64,000 nucleotides of DNA from Methylophilus sp. 42 (GTDB lineage: Bacteria > Pseudomonadota > Gammaproteobacteria > Burkholderiales > Methylophilaceae), in assembly GCF_000384155.1 (NCBI RefSeq), contig NZ_KB913031.1, positions 1,426,001-1,490,000 of the forward strand, read 5' to 3'. The position numbers were made by a program, and so were the translations under genes. Shown piece after piece: positions 1 through 8,931 of this stretch. Below the pieces are notes generated by a model that was not told where the DNA came from, did not search any database, and saw only the letters and a list, made by a program, of their open reading frames with translations. How positions within the stretch are numbered: position 1 is the stretch's first letter; every line of letters begins with the position of its first letter.

Positions 1-1
1 A

Positions 2-124
2 AAAGCCACGAAACAATCTAATTGTCTGCATCAAATTGGTGCGGAAAGCGCACGCGTATTAGGCCGTGTGCAGATGAAACGCTGTTGCTTGGCATGCAAA
101 CAGCTGGGTAAGCTGCTTAAGTGA
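2..124 (+). CDS. C-terminal tail of an unidentified gene (partial, runs off left edge)
   Basis: An open frame enters from the left edge and ends at TGA 122-124, giving about 40 residues that end in [14 protein letters not shown]. It contains a CC-x2-C cysteine group and a basic tail. It is tail-to-tail with recR and overlaps recR's stop end by 8 bases, a spacing common between convergent bacterial genes. I do not recognise the family, and the stretch is too short to prove that it is coding. Confidence 0.35.
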   Translation, partial: KATKQSNCLHQIGAESARVLGRVQMKRCCLACKQLGKLLK

Positions 125-716
125 CTGACTTACGTTCCAGCAAAGCCGTGGATAAGGTGCCGCTGTCAACATACTCAATTTCACCACCCATCGGCAAGCC
201 GCGCGCGATACGGCTAACGCGGATGCCGCGCGATTTGAGCATCTGGCCAATGTAGTGGGCAGTGGCCTCACCCTCGGAGGTGAAGTTGGTGGCGACGATC
301 ACTTCGTGAATCGCGCTGTCCTGTGCGCGCTTGAGCAGGGTGTCGAGGTGAATATCTTTAGGGCCTATGCCATCCATGGGCGAGAGTTTGCCCATTAATA
401 CAAAATATTGGCCCTGGTAGCTGCGAGTATTTTCCAGCATCATGAGATCGGTAGGCATTTCCACCACGCACAAAATGGATTTGTCGCGGCTGCTATCCTG
501 GCACAGGCTACATACACTATGTTCGCTAAAGTTGTTGCAGTAATCGCAATGGGCCAGTTTGTCCAAGGCTTGCTGCAAACTGGCCGCCAGTTTTTGTGCG
601 CCTTCTCTATCCCGCTGCAACAGGTGATAGGCCATACGCGTAGACGACTTGGGGCCGACGCCCGGCAAGCAGCGCAAGGCACCAATCAGCTGTTCAAGTA
701 CGGCGGGATTGTTCAA
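117..716 (-). CDS. recR: Recombination mediator protein RecR
   Basis: RecR works with RecO (and RecF) to load RecA on SSB-coated single-stranded DNA at gaps. The 199-residue product has the usual family length. The N-terminal helix-hairpin-helix region ([17 protein letters not shown]) is followed by a four-cysteine zinc site (C57, C60, C69, C72) and a Toprim domain beginning [10 protein letters not shown]. It is the last gene of a minus-strand dnaX-ybaB-recR operon, with only 16 bases between ybaB and recR. This order is widely conserved in proteobacteria and supports the call. Confidence 0.97.
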   Translation of the reverse strand: MNNPAVLEQLIGALRCLPGVGPKSSTRMAYHLLQRDREGAQKLAASLQQALDKLAHCDYCNNFSEHSVCSLCQDSSRDKSILCVVEMPTDLMMLENTRSYQGQYFVLMGKLSPMDGIGPKDIHLDTLLKRAQDSAIHEVIVATNFTSEGEATAHYIGQMLKSRGIRVSRIARGLPMGGEIEYVDSGTLSTALLERKSVT

Positions 717-732
717 GCGGGGTTTCCTGCGT

Positions 733-1041
733 TTAGAACGGCAGTTTGAAGCCAGCGGGCATCACGTTGCCCATTTTGGCTGTGCTGGTTGCTTCGGCCT
801 TGGTTCTGGCATCTTTGAGTGCGATGAGAATCAGGTCTTCCAGTGTTTCTTTGTCATCCATCGCGGCGTCATCAATTTGCACGCGTTTGACATCATTGCT
901 ACAGGTCATGGTGATTTTGACCATGCCGTTACTGGCGATACCTTCGACTTCAGTGTTTGCGAGTTCGGCTTGTGCTTTCTGCATATTGGCCTGCATCATC
1001 TGGGCCTGCTTCATCATGTTGCCCATGCCACCTTTCATCAT
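733..1041 (-). CDS. YbaB/EbfC family nucleoid-associated protein
   Basis: A 102-residue small DNA-binding protein of the YbaB/EbfC family, which forms dimers that bind DNA and affect nucleoid organisation. The N-terminus is Gly/Met-rich ([17 protein letters not shown]), then comes the typical helix with [19 protein letters not shown] and the conserved acidic [10 protein letters not shown] segment near the C-terminus. It lies between dnaX (23 bases upstream) and recR (16 bases downstream) on the same strand, the classic dnaX-ybaB-recR arrangement. The double Met start leaves the first residue uncertain by one. Confidence 0.95.
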   Translation of the reverse strand: MMKGGMGNMMKQAQMMQANMQKAQAELANTEVEGIASNGMVKITMTCSNDVKRVQIDDAAMDDKETLEDLILIALKDARTKAEATSTAKMGNVMPAGFKLPF

Positions 1042-1064
1042 TGTCTGCTCCTAAAGTGTTGTGG

Positions 1065-2882
1065 TTAATGTAAGGGTTTTATTGAGTTTGGCACGATAGT
1101 CGCGCCCATTTCCTGCATCAGGCCTTGCACAAAGCGGTCAGCCATAATGGCTTCTGTGGCTTGATCCTGCAATTCGGCACGCTCAACGGCTAATTGCCTG
1201 GCAGGCGTATTCGCTTCTTGCCCAGTGACAATATTCAACTTCAGGCGGCGGCCAAAATGGCTGCTTAACGCGCTGTTAAGTTTTTCCAGGTAATTGGCAC
1301 TGGCCAGATGTTTATGGGCTTCACCGATACGCAAGGTCATATTGTCTGCATCGTAGCTCACCAGTTCGCAGTTCTGCGCCAGTGCACGCACCAGCCCCAA
1401 CTTGCTCAGGTGGTTTTCAACCAGCGCACGCCAGTTGCCATCCCATGCGAGTGAGGCTGAGTCACTCTGAGTGACTACCGGTTGTGAAAAGGCTTGTTGT
1501 GGAATCTGTTCGATATCAGGTATCGCTTGCTCAGGCATGTCTGCTACATGCGTCGTCATAGCTTCTGGCGCTGCAGCGGGTACCGGAGCCGTAAACGTTT
1601 CTGCTTTCAACGCAGGCGCTGCCATATTCGGTGTAGCGGGTGTGACTGGCGGTGCAACTGCCTGAGTAGGCTCACTTGCAGCACTCATCTGGCGGCTTTG
1701 TGCCAGTGCTGCGCGGGCGCCACCGCCTGCATTGCCACGAGGCGTGCCTTCTGTGGGTGCGCTGCCGCCAGTGGCCGGTGCGGCTGATGGTGTCATGGCG
1801 TCTGCTTTAAACGCTAGCAGCCGCAGCAAGGTCATGGTAAAGCCTGCGTAAGCGTCAGGTGCCAGGCCAATGTCGCGGTGGCCTAGAATACAAATCTGGT
1901 AATACAGTTGCAGCATTTCCGCCGTGAGCTGTGAGGCCAGGTCTAGCAGTGTCTGGCGTTCCGGGTGGTCATCGGCAATGGCTTGCGGGCTGTATTGCGC
2001 CACAGCGAGTAAATGCAGCAAGGCCGCCAGGTCATTCAAGGCACTTTCAAAGCCAATGCTACGTGACTCCATCTGCTGGGCAATGCCAAGCAAACTTACC
2101 GCATCATTGGCAATCAGCGCGCGTAGCAGTTCGTATAAATAGCTCTGGTCAATTGCGCCCAGCATGCTGCGTACATCACTTTCGCGCACAGATTGATTAC
2201 CGTAAGCAATCGCCTGGTCGGTGAGCGACAAGGCATCACGCATACTGCCATTGGCGGCACGTGCAATCAGTTGTAATGCTGGCGGTTCAAACGGCAGTTG
2301 CTCCTGGCCGAGAATATCCTGCAAATGTGCAGTGATCGTGCTACTAGCCATTTGGCGCAAGTTAAACTGCAAACAGCGTGACAGAATAGTGACCGGTACT
2401 TTTTGCGGATCAGTGGTCGCCAGGATAAATTTGACGTGCGCAGGTGGCTCTTCCAGCGTTTTCAGCATGGCATTAAACGCTTCCTTGGTCAGCATATGCA
2501 CTTCATCAATCATATAGACTTTGAAGCGGCCGGAAGAGGGCGCATAAATCGCCTGTTCGAGCAGGCTGACCATGTCGGCAATACCGCGGTTAGACGCCGC
2601 ATCCATCTCCACGTAGTCGACATAGCGGCCAATATCAATGGCACGGCAGGCTTCGCACTCACCACAGGGGGTGGCCGTGATACCAGTCACACAGTTGAGG
2701 GATTTGGCCAGGATACGTGACAGCGTGGTTTTACCGACACCTCGCGTGCCGGTAAATAAATAGGCATGGTGCAGACGTTGCTGGCTCAGGGCGTTGCTTA
2801 AGGCCTGAACCACATGGTCTTGTCCGACCAGACTACTAAAGGATTTTGGGCGCCATTTACGCGCCAATACTTGGTAAGACAT
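1065..2882 (-). CDS. dnaX: DNA polymerase III subunits gamma and tau
   Basis: Clamp-loader ATPase and organiser of the replicative polymerase (605 residues). The N-terminal AAA+ module shows Walker A GTRGVGKTT (residues 45-53), a zinc site (C64, C73, C76, C79) and the DEVH Walker B box at 126-129, followed by the sensor segment LATTDPQKVPVTILSRC. Residues ~365-480 are a low-complexity Ala/Pro/Thr linker, followed by a tau-type C-terminal domain that would contact the alpha subunit. I looked for an A-rich slippery heptamer like that of E. coli dnaX in this strand and did not see one, so a frameshifted gamma form is not supported. It is the first gene of the dnaX-ybaB-recR operon, with the SRP RNA gene upstream. 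Confidence 0.97.
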   Translation of the reverse strand: MSYQVLARKWRPKSFSSLVGQDHVVQALSNALSQQRLHHAYLFTGTRGVGKTTLSRILAKSLNCVTGITATPCGECEACRAIDIGRYVDYVEMDAASNRGIADMVSLLEQAIYAPSSGRFKVYMIDEVHMLTKEAFNAMLKTLEEPPAHVKFILATTDPQKVPVTILSRCLQFNLRQMASSTITAHLQDILGQEQLPFEPPALQLIARAANGSMRDALSLTDQAIAYGNQSVRESDVRSMLGAIDQSYLYELLRALIANDAVSLLGIAQQMESRSIGFESALNDLAALLHLLAVAQYSPQAIADDHPERQTLLDLASQLTAEMLQLYYQICILGHRDIGLAPDAYAGFTMTLLRLLAFKADAMTPSAAPATGGSAPTEGTPRGNAGGGARAALAQSRQMSAASEPTQAVAPPVTPATPNMAAPALKAETFTAPVPAAAPEAMTTHVADMPEQAIPDIEQIPQQAFSQPVVTQSDSASLAWDGNWRALVENHLSKLGLVRALAQNCELVSYDADNMTLRIGEAHKHLASANYLEKLNSALSSHFGRRLKLNIVTGQEANTPARQLAVERAELQDQATEAIMADRFVQGLMQEMGATIVPNSIKPLH

Positions 2883-3026
2883 CGCGCACTCTACTGATTA
2901 AATGCTATAAGGCAAACCCGTACTTTAGCTTAAATTGCCTGCTCATGCTTGACTCGATACCAACTAAATTAATGCGCGCTAAATGAATGCGTGTCTGGTG
3001 TAGGTCAATCAAAGGGCAATATGGGA

Positions 3027-3122
3027 AGGGGCGAGCCCAACCCCCGGCACTTGCTTGATAGTTGTGGCTGCTTGCTTCCGCACCTGACCAGGTTGGCTAC
3101 CTTACAATGCGGGGAGGCCCGC
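3027..3122 (-). ncRNA. ffs: 4.5S RNA (bacterial signal recognition particle RNA)
   Basis: Read on the minus strand, the segment contains the highly conserved SRP RNA tip: CTGGTCAGGTGCGGAAGCAA followed by GCAGCC, which is the Ffh-binding domain with its GGAA-type tetraloop and symmetric loop. The two ends (GGGCCTCCCCGCA and TGCCGGGG...GGGCTCGCCC) can pair into the long hairpin expected of 4.5S RNA. The location just upstream of dnaX on the same strand is typical for betaproteobacteria. Ends are estimated from pairing and may be off by a few bases. The rest of the 2883-3318 gap holds no gene that I can see. Confidence 0.88.
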
Positions 3123-3129
3123 GGCTGCT

Positions 3130-3135
3130 ATTGTA
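3130..3135 (-). promoter_or_regulatory. -10 box of the SRP RNA promoter
   Basis: On the minus strand a TACAAT hexamer ends 8 bases before the inferred 5' end of the 4.5S RNA, the distance expected from a -10 box to a transcription start. No good -35 hexamer is visible upstream (best is CTTATG with a 17-base spacer), so the promoter call rests on the -10 and its position. Confidence 0.45.
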
Positions 3136-3318
3136 ACGCAAAAACTATTTGGCATAAGCTTCTTTTTAAATTGACCATGACATGCGCTGCTTTTTCAAGC
3201 AGTGGAAATGACCAATAATCTACCTTCTTATAGTGGCATAACGCCCCGATTTTTCACTGCATAATGAGGCATATTTTTCATTCATTTATGATGTGATTCA
3301 AGGATGTGACTTAAGACT

Positions 3319-5127
3319 ATGGCAGCCAACGGACCCTCCATGACCGCGTCGGAAATTGCCCGCGAAACCATTAAACAAATGGCCGTTCGCCGCGTAGAGC
3401 CGACCCCGGACAATTACACTCAAATTTATTTTGAGGTTGCCGGCAAGCCGGTGAAAGAAGATGCCGTTGGCGCATTGCGCAAAGCACTTAAACAACTGCC
3501 GCATGATTCCCTGGAGCAGACCAATTGGATCAACCGTTGGGAAAAACTGCTCAAGCAGGATAACTGGCAAGGGTTGGGTGAGTTGCTTACTGAGTCCATG
3601 CAGCAACAATTAAGTCATTCGACCAAATGGCCCAAAGCCATACGCACACTGCTGCAAGCCTGGGACGACAAGCGCAGCGGGGTTGATATCGCCAGAAAGC
3701 GCGAAACACTGGAGCGCGTGCTGATCAACTTTGGTAACGATGAGTCATTGTCTGACAAACTGATTGGTATGGCGAATCACTGGCTGCCGTCTGATGCCGG
3801 CGGTGATGGCATTCCTTTAACGGATGGCACAGAGACTGCGGCACCTTCAGCTGCGGTTGAGCCTGCCAGCACTGAAGGTTTGCCGAGTGATGTGCAGCAG
3901 TTTCATGGTGCATTTACCATCTTGCAAACCTTGCTCAAACAAACCTTGCAGCTCGGATTGATTCCGCGCCTGGAAGGTTATCCTGACTTACAAACAGAGG
4001 CGGTCGCGTTGCAGGAAAGCACCGAACGCGCTAAAAAGGTTAAAGAGTGGGAGGCGCTGGCCAAGTCACTCAAAGCCTTGTTGATGCGTGTGGAAGTGAT
4101 TGGTGCCAAAGAGGATGATGTGCGTGGTGACATTATTGATTTGCTGCATTTGCTGTTATCCAATATTGGTGAACTGGTGGCGGAGGATAGCTGGCTGAGC
4201 GGCCAGGTCTATGCCGTGCAATCAATTATCAGCGGCCCGCTGGATCGCGCCAAGCTCAAGCAGGCAGAAAAAAGCCTGAAAGAGGTGGTCTACAAGCAAG
4301 GCCTGGTAAAACATAGCTTGGTGGAAGCCAGAAACTCGTTTAAAACTTTGATCAGTACTTTTATTGACAAGCTGAAATACATGGGCGAAGCGAGTGAACT
4401 CTATAGCGGCAAAATTGAAAATTATGCCCAGGAGCTCTCGCAGACCGATGACCTGATTAAAATCAATGAGCTGGTTAATCACTTGATGCGAGATACTTCT
4501 GTGATGCAGACGGATATCATGCGTTCGCGTGATGATTTGCTGAACCAGCAACGGGTGGCGACCGATACCCAGCAACGCATGGAGAAGCTGCAGGAAGAAT
4601 TACAGCAATTGAGCGAGGTTGTCCGTATCGACCAGCTGACAGGTGTGCTCAACCGCCGCGGTATGGATGAGGCGTTTAGTACTGAAATTGCCCGCTATCG
4701 CCGCAGTGGCGAATTGCTGAGCATTGCTTTGCTGGATATTGATAACTTTAAAATGCTGAATGACCAACATGGGCATGCGGCAGGGGACTCTGCACTCAAA
4801 CATCTGGCGGGTGTAGTCAAACGCGCCGTCAGGCCGACCGATATCGTGACCAGGATGGGCGGGGAAGAGTTTGTCGTGATCTTGCCGAATACCAACCTGG
4901 AGGAGGCCGTCGTGACGATGAGCCGCTTACAGCGTGCGCTCACCAAAGAATATTTCCTTGGTAATAATCAGAAGTTGCTGATTACCTTTAGTGCCGGTGT
5001 GGCCTTGTTTAAAACCGAAGATGACGTTAATTCGATTCTTGCGCGCGCCGACCAGGCCATGTACCTGGCTAAAAAACGCGGTAAAAATCGCGTCATGACG
5101 GAAATCGACCTGCAAGCAAATCCTTAA
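3319..5127 (+). CDS. GGDEF-domain diguanylate cyclase
   Basis: A 602-residue soluble protein predicted to make cyclic-di-GMP from GTP. The C-terminal GGDEF domain (~440-595) has the active-site loop GGEEF at residues 514-518. A product-inhibition site RxxD (RPTD, 505-508) lies exactly five residues before it, so the enzyme should be active and feedback-regulated. The ~430-residue N-terminal part is mostly helical with a coiled-coil-like stretch just before the catalytic domain. I see no transmembrane segment or recognisable receiver or PAS domain there, so the input signal is unknown. A second ATG eight codons in (MTASEIA) is a possible start. It is followed after 96 bases by a two-component pair. 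Confidence 0.93.
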   Translation: MAANGPSMTASEIARETIKQMAVRRVEPTPDNYTQIYFEVAGKPVKEDAVGALRKALKQLPHDSLEQTNWINRWEKLLKQDNWQGLGELLTESMQQQLSHSTKWPKAIRTLLQAWDDKRSGVDIARKRETLERVLINFGNDESLSDKLIGMANHWLPSDAGGDGIPLTDGTETAAPSAAVEPASTEGLPSDVQQFHGAFTILQTLLKQTLQLGLIPRLEGYPDLQTEAVALQESTERAKKVKEWEALAKSLKALLMRVEVIGAKEDDVRGDIIDLLHLLLSNIGELVAEDSWLSGQVYAVQSIISGPLDRAKLKQAEKSLKEVVYKQGLVKHSLVEARNSFKTLISTFIDKLKYMGEASELYSGKIENYAQELSQTDDLIKINELVNHLMRDTSVMQTDIMRSRDDLLNQQRVATDTQQRMEKLQEELQQLSEVVRIDQLTGVLNRRGMDEAFSTEIARYRRSGELLSIALLDIDNFKMLNDQHGHAAGDSALKHLAGVVKRAVRPTDIVTRMGGEEFVVILPNTNLEEAVVTMSRLQRALTKEYFLGNNQKLLITFSAGVALFKTEDDVNSILARADQAMYLAKKRGKNRVMTEIDLQANP

Positions 5128-5223
5128 TGAACCTCATGACTGGCGGGATACACCAGTCATGACAGACATACCCAGCCTGGCGTGGGCATGATATGCTAAT
5201 CGGCATCTTAAGCGAGGTGCCAA

Positions 5224-6372
5224 GTGTCCACTCCTGCCATCCATTCTGCTGCCGTCAGCCCTGCTGGCGCCAATTCACCTGCCGATAGTGTCAAAGACGC
5301 TTTGCATGAAAGCGAGCGCAGATTTTCTGCGATTGTGTCCAGCATCCCTGGCTTGGTGTTCCAAATGCATATGACTGCCGATGCGCAAGTGGTCTTTACT
5401 TACTTGAGTGAGGGCTGTGAGGCCTTGCTGGGCATCCCGGCAGCGGCGTTGTTAAAAGACGCGCAAACGCTGTTTAATGCGATGGAAGAGCATTCAGCCA
5501 GTCAATTCAGGCATAACCTGCAAAAGTCGGCCAGGCAGCATAAACGGCTGGATTGGGAAGGCAAAATCTGGATCGCTGACTGGCAAGATATGAAGTGGGT
5601 CAATATTCGTGCCACCGTGCAGGATTTAGGCCATGGTGCCGTGCAGTGGGACGGCATTATGCTGAATATCAGCCAGAGCAAACATGAAAAACACGAAATT
5701 GAACAGGCCAGGCGTGATTTGCAGGCGCTTACGGCGCACATTCACCAGGTGAAGGAGCAAGAGCGCGTCAGTATTGCGCGCGAGATTCATGATGATCTGG
5801 GCGGCAACCTGACGGCGATGAAGCTGGGGCTGTCTACCATTATCCAGCAGATTGAAGGCGGCTTGCCCGTGAACCTCGAGCAGGCCACCATGTTACAGGC
5901 CATTATCAATCAGACCTTTGATGCCGTGCATAGAATCTCTGGCAACTTGCGTCCGAATATTCTGGACCTGGGCCTGGTAGATGCGCTGGAATGGCAAGTC
6001 AGCCAGTTTAAAAAACAGCTGGGCGTGACAGCGAAGTTTGTCACTAACTGTCATGACCTGGAATGTGATGCCGATCAGTCCATGGCCTTGTTCCGCATTT
6101 GCCAGGAGGCCCTTTCCAATATCGCCAAATACGCGCAGGCAGACCAGGTGTCCGTCGAGTTGTCACTGGAAGAGGATGTGCTGTTGATGCGTATTGTTGA
6201 TAACGGCATTGGCATTGCACCTGCGGATAAAATCAAACCCAATTCGTTCGGCCTGCGCGGTATGCAAGAGCGGGCGGCGGCATTGGGTGGAGAATGCCAT
6301 ATCGACGCTTCTGCCACTGGGCCAGGTACCTGCATTCATGTGCGCGCGCCATTGGTCGCGGTTGCTTCGTGA
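5224..6372 (+). CDS. PAS-domain sensor histidine kinase (NarX/DegS type)
   Basis: A cytoplasmic sensor kinase of 382 residues, starting at GTG with a GAGG element 5 bases upstream. A PAS-like sensory domain (~30-160; SERRFSAIVSSIPGLVFQMH) is followed by a short coiled coil and a HisKA_3 dimerisation domain, where the motif REIHDDLGGN places the phospho-accepting His at residue 189. The C-terminal HATPase domain has the N box around FRICQEALSNIAKYA, then DNGIGI and GLRGMQERA. No transmembrane helices are visible, so it should sense an internal ligand or redox state. It is followed by its likely partner, the LuxR-type regulator at 6451. Confidence 0.93.
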   Translation: MSTPAIHSAAVSPAGANSPADSVKDALHESERRFSAIVSSIPGLVFQMHMTADAQVVFTYLSEGCEALLGIPAAALLKDAQTLFNAMEEHSASQFRHNLQKSARQHKRLDWEGKIWIADWQDMKWVNIRATVQDLGHGAVQWDGIMLNISQSKHEKHEIEQARRDLQALTAHIHQVKEQERVSIAREIHDDLGGNLTAMKLGLSTIIQQIEGGLPVNLEQATMLQAIINQTFDAVHRISGNLRPNILDLGLVDALEWQVSQFKKQLGVTAKFVTNCHDLECDADQSMALFRICQEALSNIAKYAQADQVSVELSLEEDVLLMRIVDNGIGIAPADKIKPNSFGLRGMQERAAALGGECHIDASATGPGTCIHVRAPLVAVAS

Positions 6373-6450
6373 CAGAAGTGCGTATCCGATTTACAATCAA
6401 TTAGATCATGCATGACATGACAGCCGCGCGAGCGAATTAGAGGGATCAGG

Positions 6451-7092
6451 GTGGATATACAAAAAATTAAAGTCATTATTGTGGATGACCATGCTATTTT
6501 ACGTTCTGGGATCAAGCAGATATTGATCGCCAGTGGCGATATAGAGGTCGTTGGTGAGGCAGAAAATGTGGCGCAGGCCATTAAATGTGTCCGTGAGCTC
6601 GCGGCCGATGTCATGCTGCTCGATATCTCTTTGCCGGACAAAACAGGCATTGAGGCGCTGAAGCTGATTAAACGTGAAAATGCCGCGCTGAATATCCTTA
6701 TGTTGTCCATGTACATGGAAGAACAATATGCCGTGCGTTCGATACGCTCCGGTGCTTCGGGGTATTTGTGCAAGCATACGGCTTCTGAGGAGTTGCTGAC
6801 CGCGATTCACACGCTGGCTAAAGGCAAAAAATACATTACGCCCAACGTGGCAGAAATCCTGGCGGAGCAGGTGGGGAATGACCATGCCGTGGCGCCGCAT
6901 GAAGCCTTGTCTGACCGCGAGTTCCAGGTCATGCGTCTGATTGCTTCCGGTAACTCGGTGAGTGAGATTGCCGATAAACTTGCTTTGTCGGTAAAAACGG
7001 TGAGTATGTATCGCACGCGTTTGCTGGAGAAAATGCACCTGAAGCACAATGCGGATATCACGCATTATGCAATTAAAAATCAGCTGGTCTAG
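6451..7092 (+). CDS. LuxR/NarL-family response regulator
   Basis: A 213-residue two-domain regulator. The receiver domain has the acidic pair DDH near residue 10, the phospho-acceptor Asp58 in MLLDISLPDK, and conserved Lys in the SGYLCKH segment. The C-terminal NarL/FixJ helix-turn-helix is seen in LSDREFQVMRLIASGNSVSE and the following KTVSMYRTRLLEKM. The start is GTG 6451 with AGGG and GATCAGG upstream. It lies 78 bases after the histidine kinase, so the two probably form one phosphorelay. A strong terminator follows. Confidence 0.94.
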   Translation: MDIQKIKVIIVDDHAILRSGIKQILIASGDIEVVGEAENVAQAIKCVRELAADVMLLDISLPDKTGIEALKLIKRENAALNILMLSMYMEEQYAVRSIRSGASGYLCKHTASEELLTAIHTLAKGKKYITPNVAEILAEQVGNDHAVAPHEALSDREFQVMRLIASGNSVSEIADKLALSVKTVSMYRTRLLEKMHLKHNADITHYAIKNQLV

Positions 7093-7119
7093 TCGTTTAA
7101 AGCATGGTTAAAACACAAT

Positions 7120-7148
7120 AAAAAAGGCCTCATTAAGAGGCCTTTTTT
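7120..7148. terminator. Bidirectional rho-independent terminator
   Basis: AAAAAAGGCCTC and GAGGCCTTTTTT form a perfect 12-bp stem around the loop ATTAA, with A and T runs on either side. It sits between the convergent response regulator and pgi genes and can end both transcripts. Confidence 0.9.
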
Positions 7149-7165
7149 GTTTATTAATCAAATTA

Positions 7166-8818
7166 CTAAGATATTTTCTTCGCGTAATTGATTAAGCCAT
7201 TGGTTGAGCTGTCAAAGCTGGTCACCGCATCTGGTGTGGTCAACTGTGGCAGGATCTGGCTGGCAATTTGTTTGCCGTATTCCACGCCCCACTGATCATA
7301 GCTGTTAATGTCCCAGATGATGCCTTGTACGAAGATTTTGTGTTCATACAGCGCAATCAGTTTACCCAAAGTGTAAGGCGTTAATTGCTTGAACACGATA
7401 GACGTCGTTGGGCGGTTACCTTCGAATACTTTGTGAGGCAGCAGATCTTCCAGCGCTTCACCACTCAGGCCTTGTTTTTCCAACTCGGCGCGCGCTTCTT
7501 CACGCGTTTTGCCCAACATCAGTGCCTGGGTTTGTGCCAGGAAGTTAGCCAGCAAAATCTTGTGGTGCTGGTCATCCGGGCTGCCAATTTTGTAATGGCT
7601 GTTAGCTGGCATTAAAAAGTCCGCTGGCACCATTTGCGTACCCTGGTGGATCAACTGGTAAAACGCATGCTGGCCATTGGTACCTGCTTCGCCCCAGATG
7701 ACCGGGCCGGTTTTGTAGCTGACACGGCTGCCATCGCGGCAAATGAATTTGCCATTACTTTCCATGTCTGCCTGTTGCAGGTAAGCTGCAAAGCGTGACA
7801 TACCCTGGTCGTAAGGCAGGATAGCGTGTGTATCGACGTGGAAAAAGTTGTTATACCAGACCCCTAGCAAGGCCATGATGACTGGCATGTTTTGTTCCAG
7901 CGGTGCAGTCTGGAAGTGCTGGTCCATGGCGTGGCCACCAGCCAGTAACTGTTCAAAGTTGTCCATGCCGACATACAGCGCAATGGATAAGCCAATCGCA
8001 GACCACAGGGAATAGCGACCGCCAACCCAGTCCCAGAAAGCGAACATGTTGTTGGTATCGATGCCGAAGGCTTGCACCGCGGTCGCGTTGGTAGACAGCG
8101 CCACAAAGTGCTTGGCCACGTGTTGGTCTTGTTTGGCGGCATTGAGGAACCAGCGACGTGCAGAGTGTGCATTCGTCATGGTTTCCTGGGTGGTGAAGGT
8201 TTTAGACGCCACAATAAATAGCGTGGTCTCAGGATTGCAGTTCTCCAGCACACGCATCAGGTGCGCGCCATCAATGTTGGAGACAAAATGTGCTTTCAAG
8301 TCTGGGCTGGCATAAGGCTTCAATGCATCGCAGGCCATGACCGGGCCGAGATCTGAGCCGCCAATACCGATATTCACCACGTCAGTGATACGTTTGCCGG
8401 TATAACCCGTCCATTGACCGCCGCGCACTTGCTCGGTAAAGCTGCGCATTTGTGCCAGCACGGCATTGACGTCGGGCATTACATCTTTGCCGTCGACCAA
8501 TACAGGCGTGTTGCTGCGGTTGCGCAGGGCAGTGTGCAAGACGGCACGGTTTTCAGTGATGTTGATTTTTTCACCGCTGAACATGCGGCTGCGCCATTGC
8601 TCGATATTGGAGTCACGCGCCAGCTGGAACAGTTGTGCCAGCGTTTCTTTGGTGATGCGGTGTTTCGAGTAGTCGAGCAGGATATCTTCGACGGTTAAGC
8701 TGAACTCTTCAAAGCGTTTTGGATTTTGTTTGAACAGGTCGCGCATTTGAATATCGCGCATTTCAATTTGATGCTGGTTCAGCGCGTGCCAGCTCGGGTG
8801 TGTGGTTAGTTTTGCCAT
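7166..8818 (-). CDS. pgi: Glucose-6-phosphate isomerase
   Basis: Interconverts glucose-6-phosphate and fructose-6-phosphate (550 residues, the full family length). Visible family signatures include the [17 protein letters not shown] substrate loop, [24 protein letters not shown], and the C-terminal [19 protein letters not shown] block. It lies on the minus strand downstream of glgB. In a methylotroph it links the ribulose-monophosphate hexose pool with the glycogen genes next door; that link is inferred from position. Confidence 0.97.
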   Translation of the reverse strand: MAKLTTHPSWHALNQHQIEMRDIQMRDLFKQNPKRFEEFSLTVEDILLDYSKHRITKETLAQLFQLARDSNIEQWRSRMFSGEKINITENRAVLHTALRNRSNTPVLVDGKDVMPDVNAVLAQMRSFTEQVRGGQWTGYTGKRITDVVNIGIGGSDLGPVMACDALKPYASPDLKAHFVSNIDGAHLMRVLENCNPETTLFIVASKTFTTQETMTNAHSARRWFLNAAKQDQHVAKHFVALSTNATAVQAFGIDTNNMFAFWDWVGGRYSLWSAIGLSIALYVGMDNFEQLLAGGHAMDQHFQTAPLEQNMPVIMALLGVWYNNFFHVDTHAILPYDQGMSRFAAYLQQADMESNGKFICRDGSRVSYKTGPVIWGEAGTNGQHAFYQLIHQGTQMVPADFLMPANSHYKIGSPDDQHHKILLANFLAQTQALMLGKTREEARAELEKQGLSGEALEDLLPHKVFEGNRPTTSIVFKQLTPYTLGKLIALYEHKIFVQGIIWDINSYDQWGVEYGKQIASQILPQLTTPDAVTSFDSSTNGLINYAKKIS

Positions 8819-8931
8819 GTTATGTTGTTGCTATCGTTTTCAAGTCAATTAATTTTATAGGGCGCGCAAACATTCAGTCTGCGCTGCCAAAATCTGTACT
8901 GCAAGCTTGCATTTTTAGCCAGTTTAACCAG

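Noticed and set aside
1065-2882. Possible programmed frameshift in dnaX giving a short gamma form.
   Set aside because: No A-rich slippery heptamer followed by a stem was seen on the coding strand.
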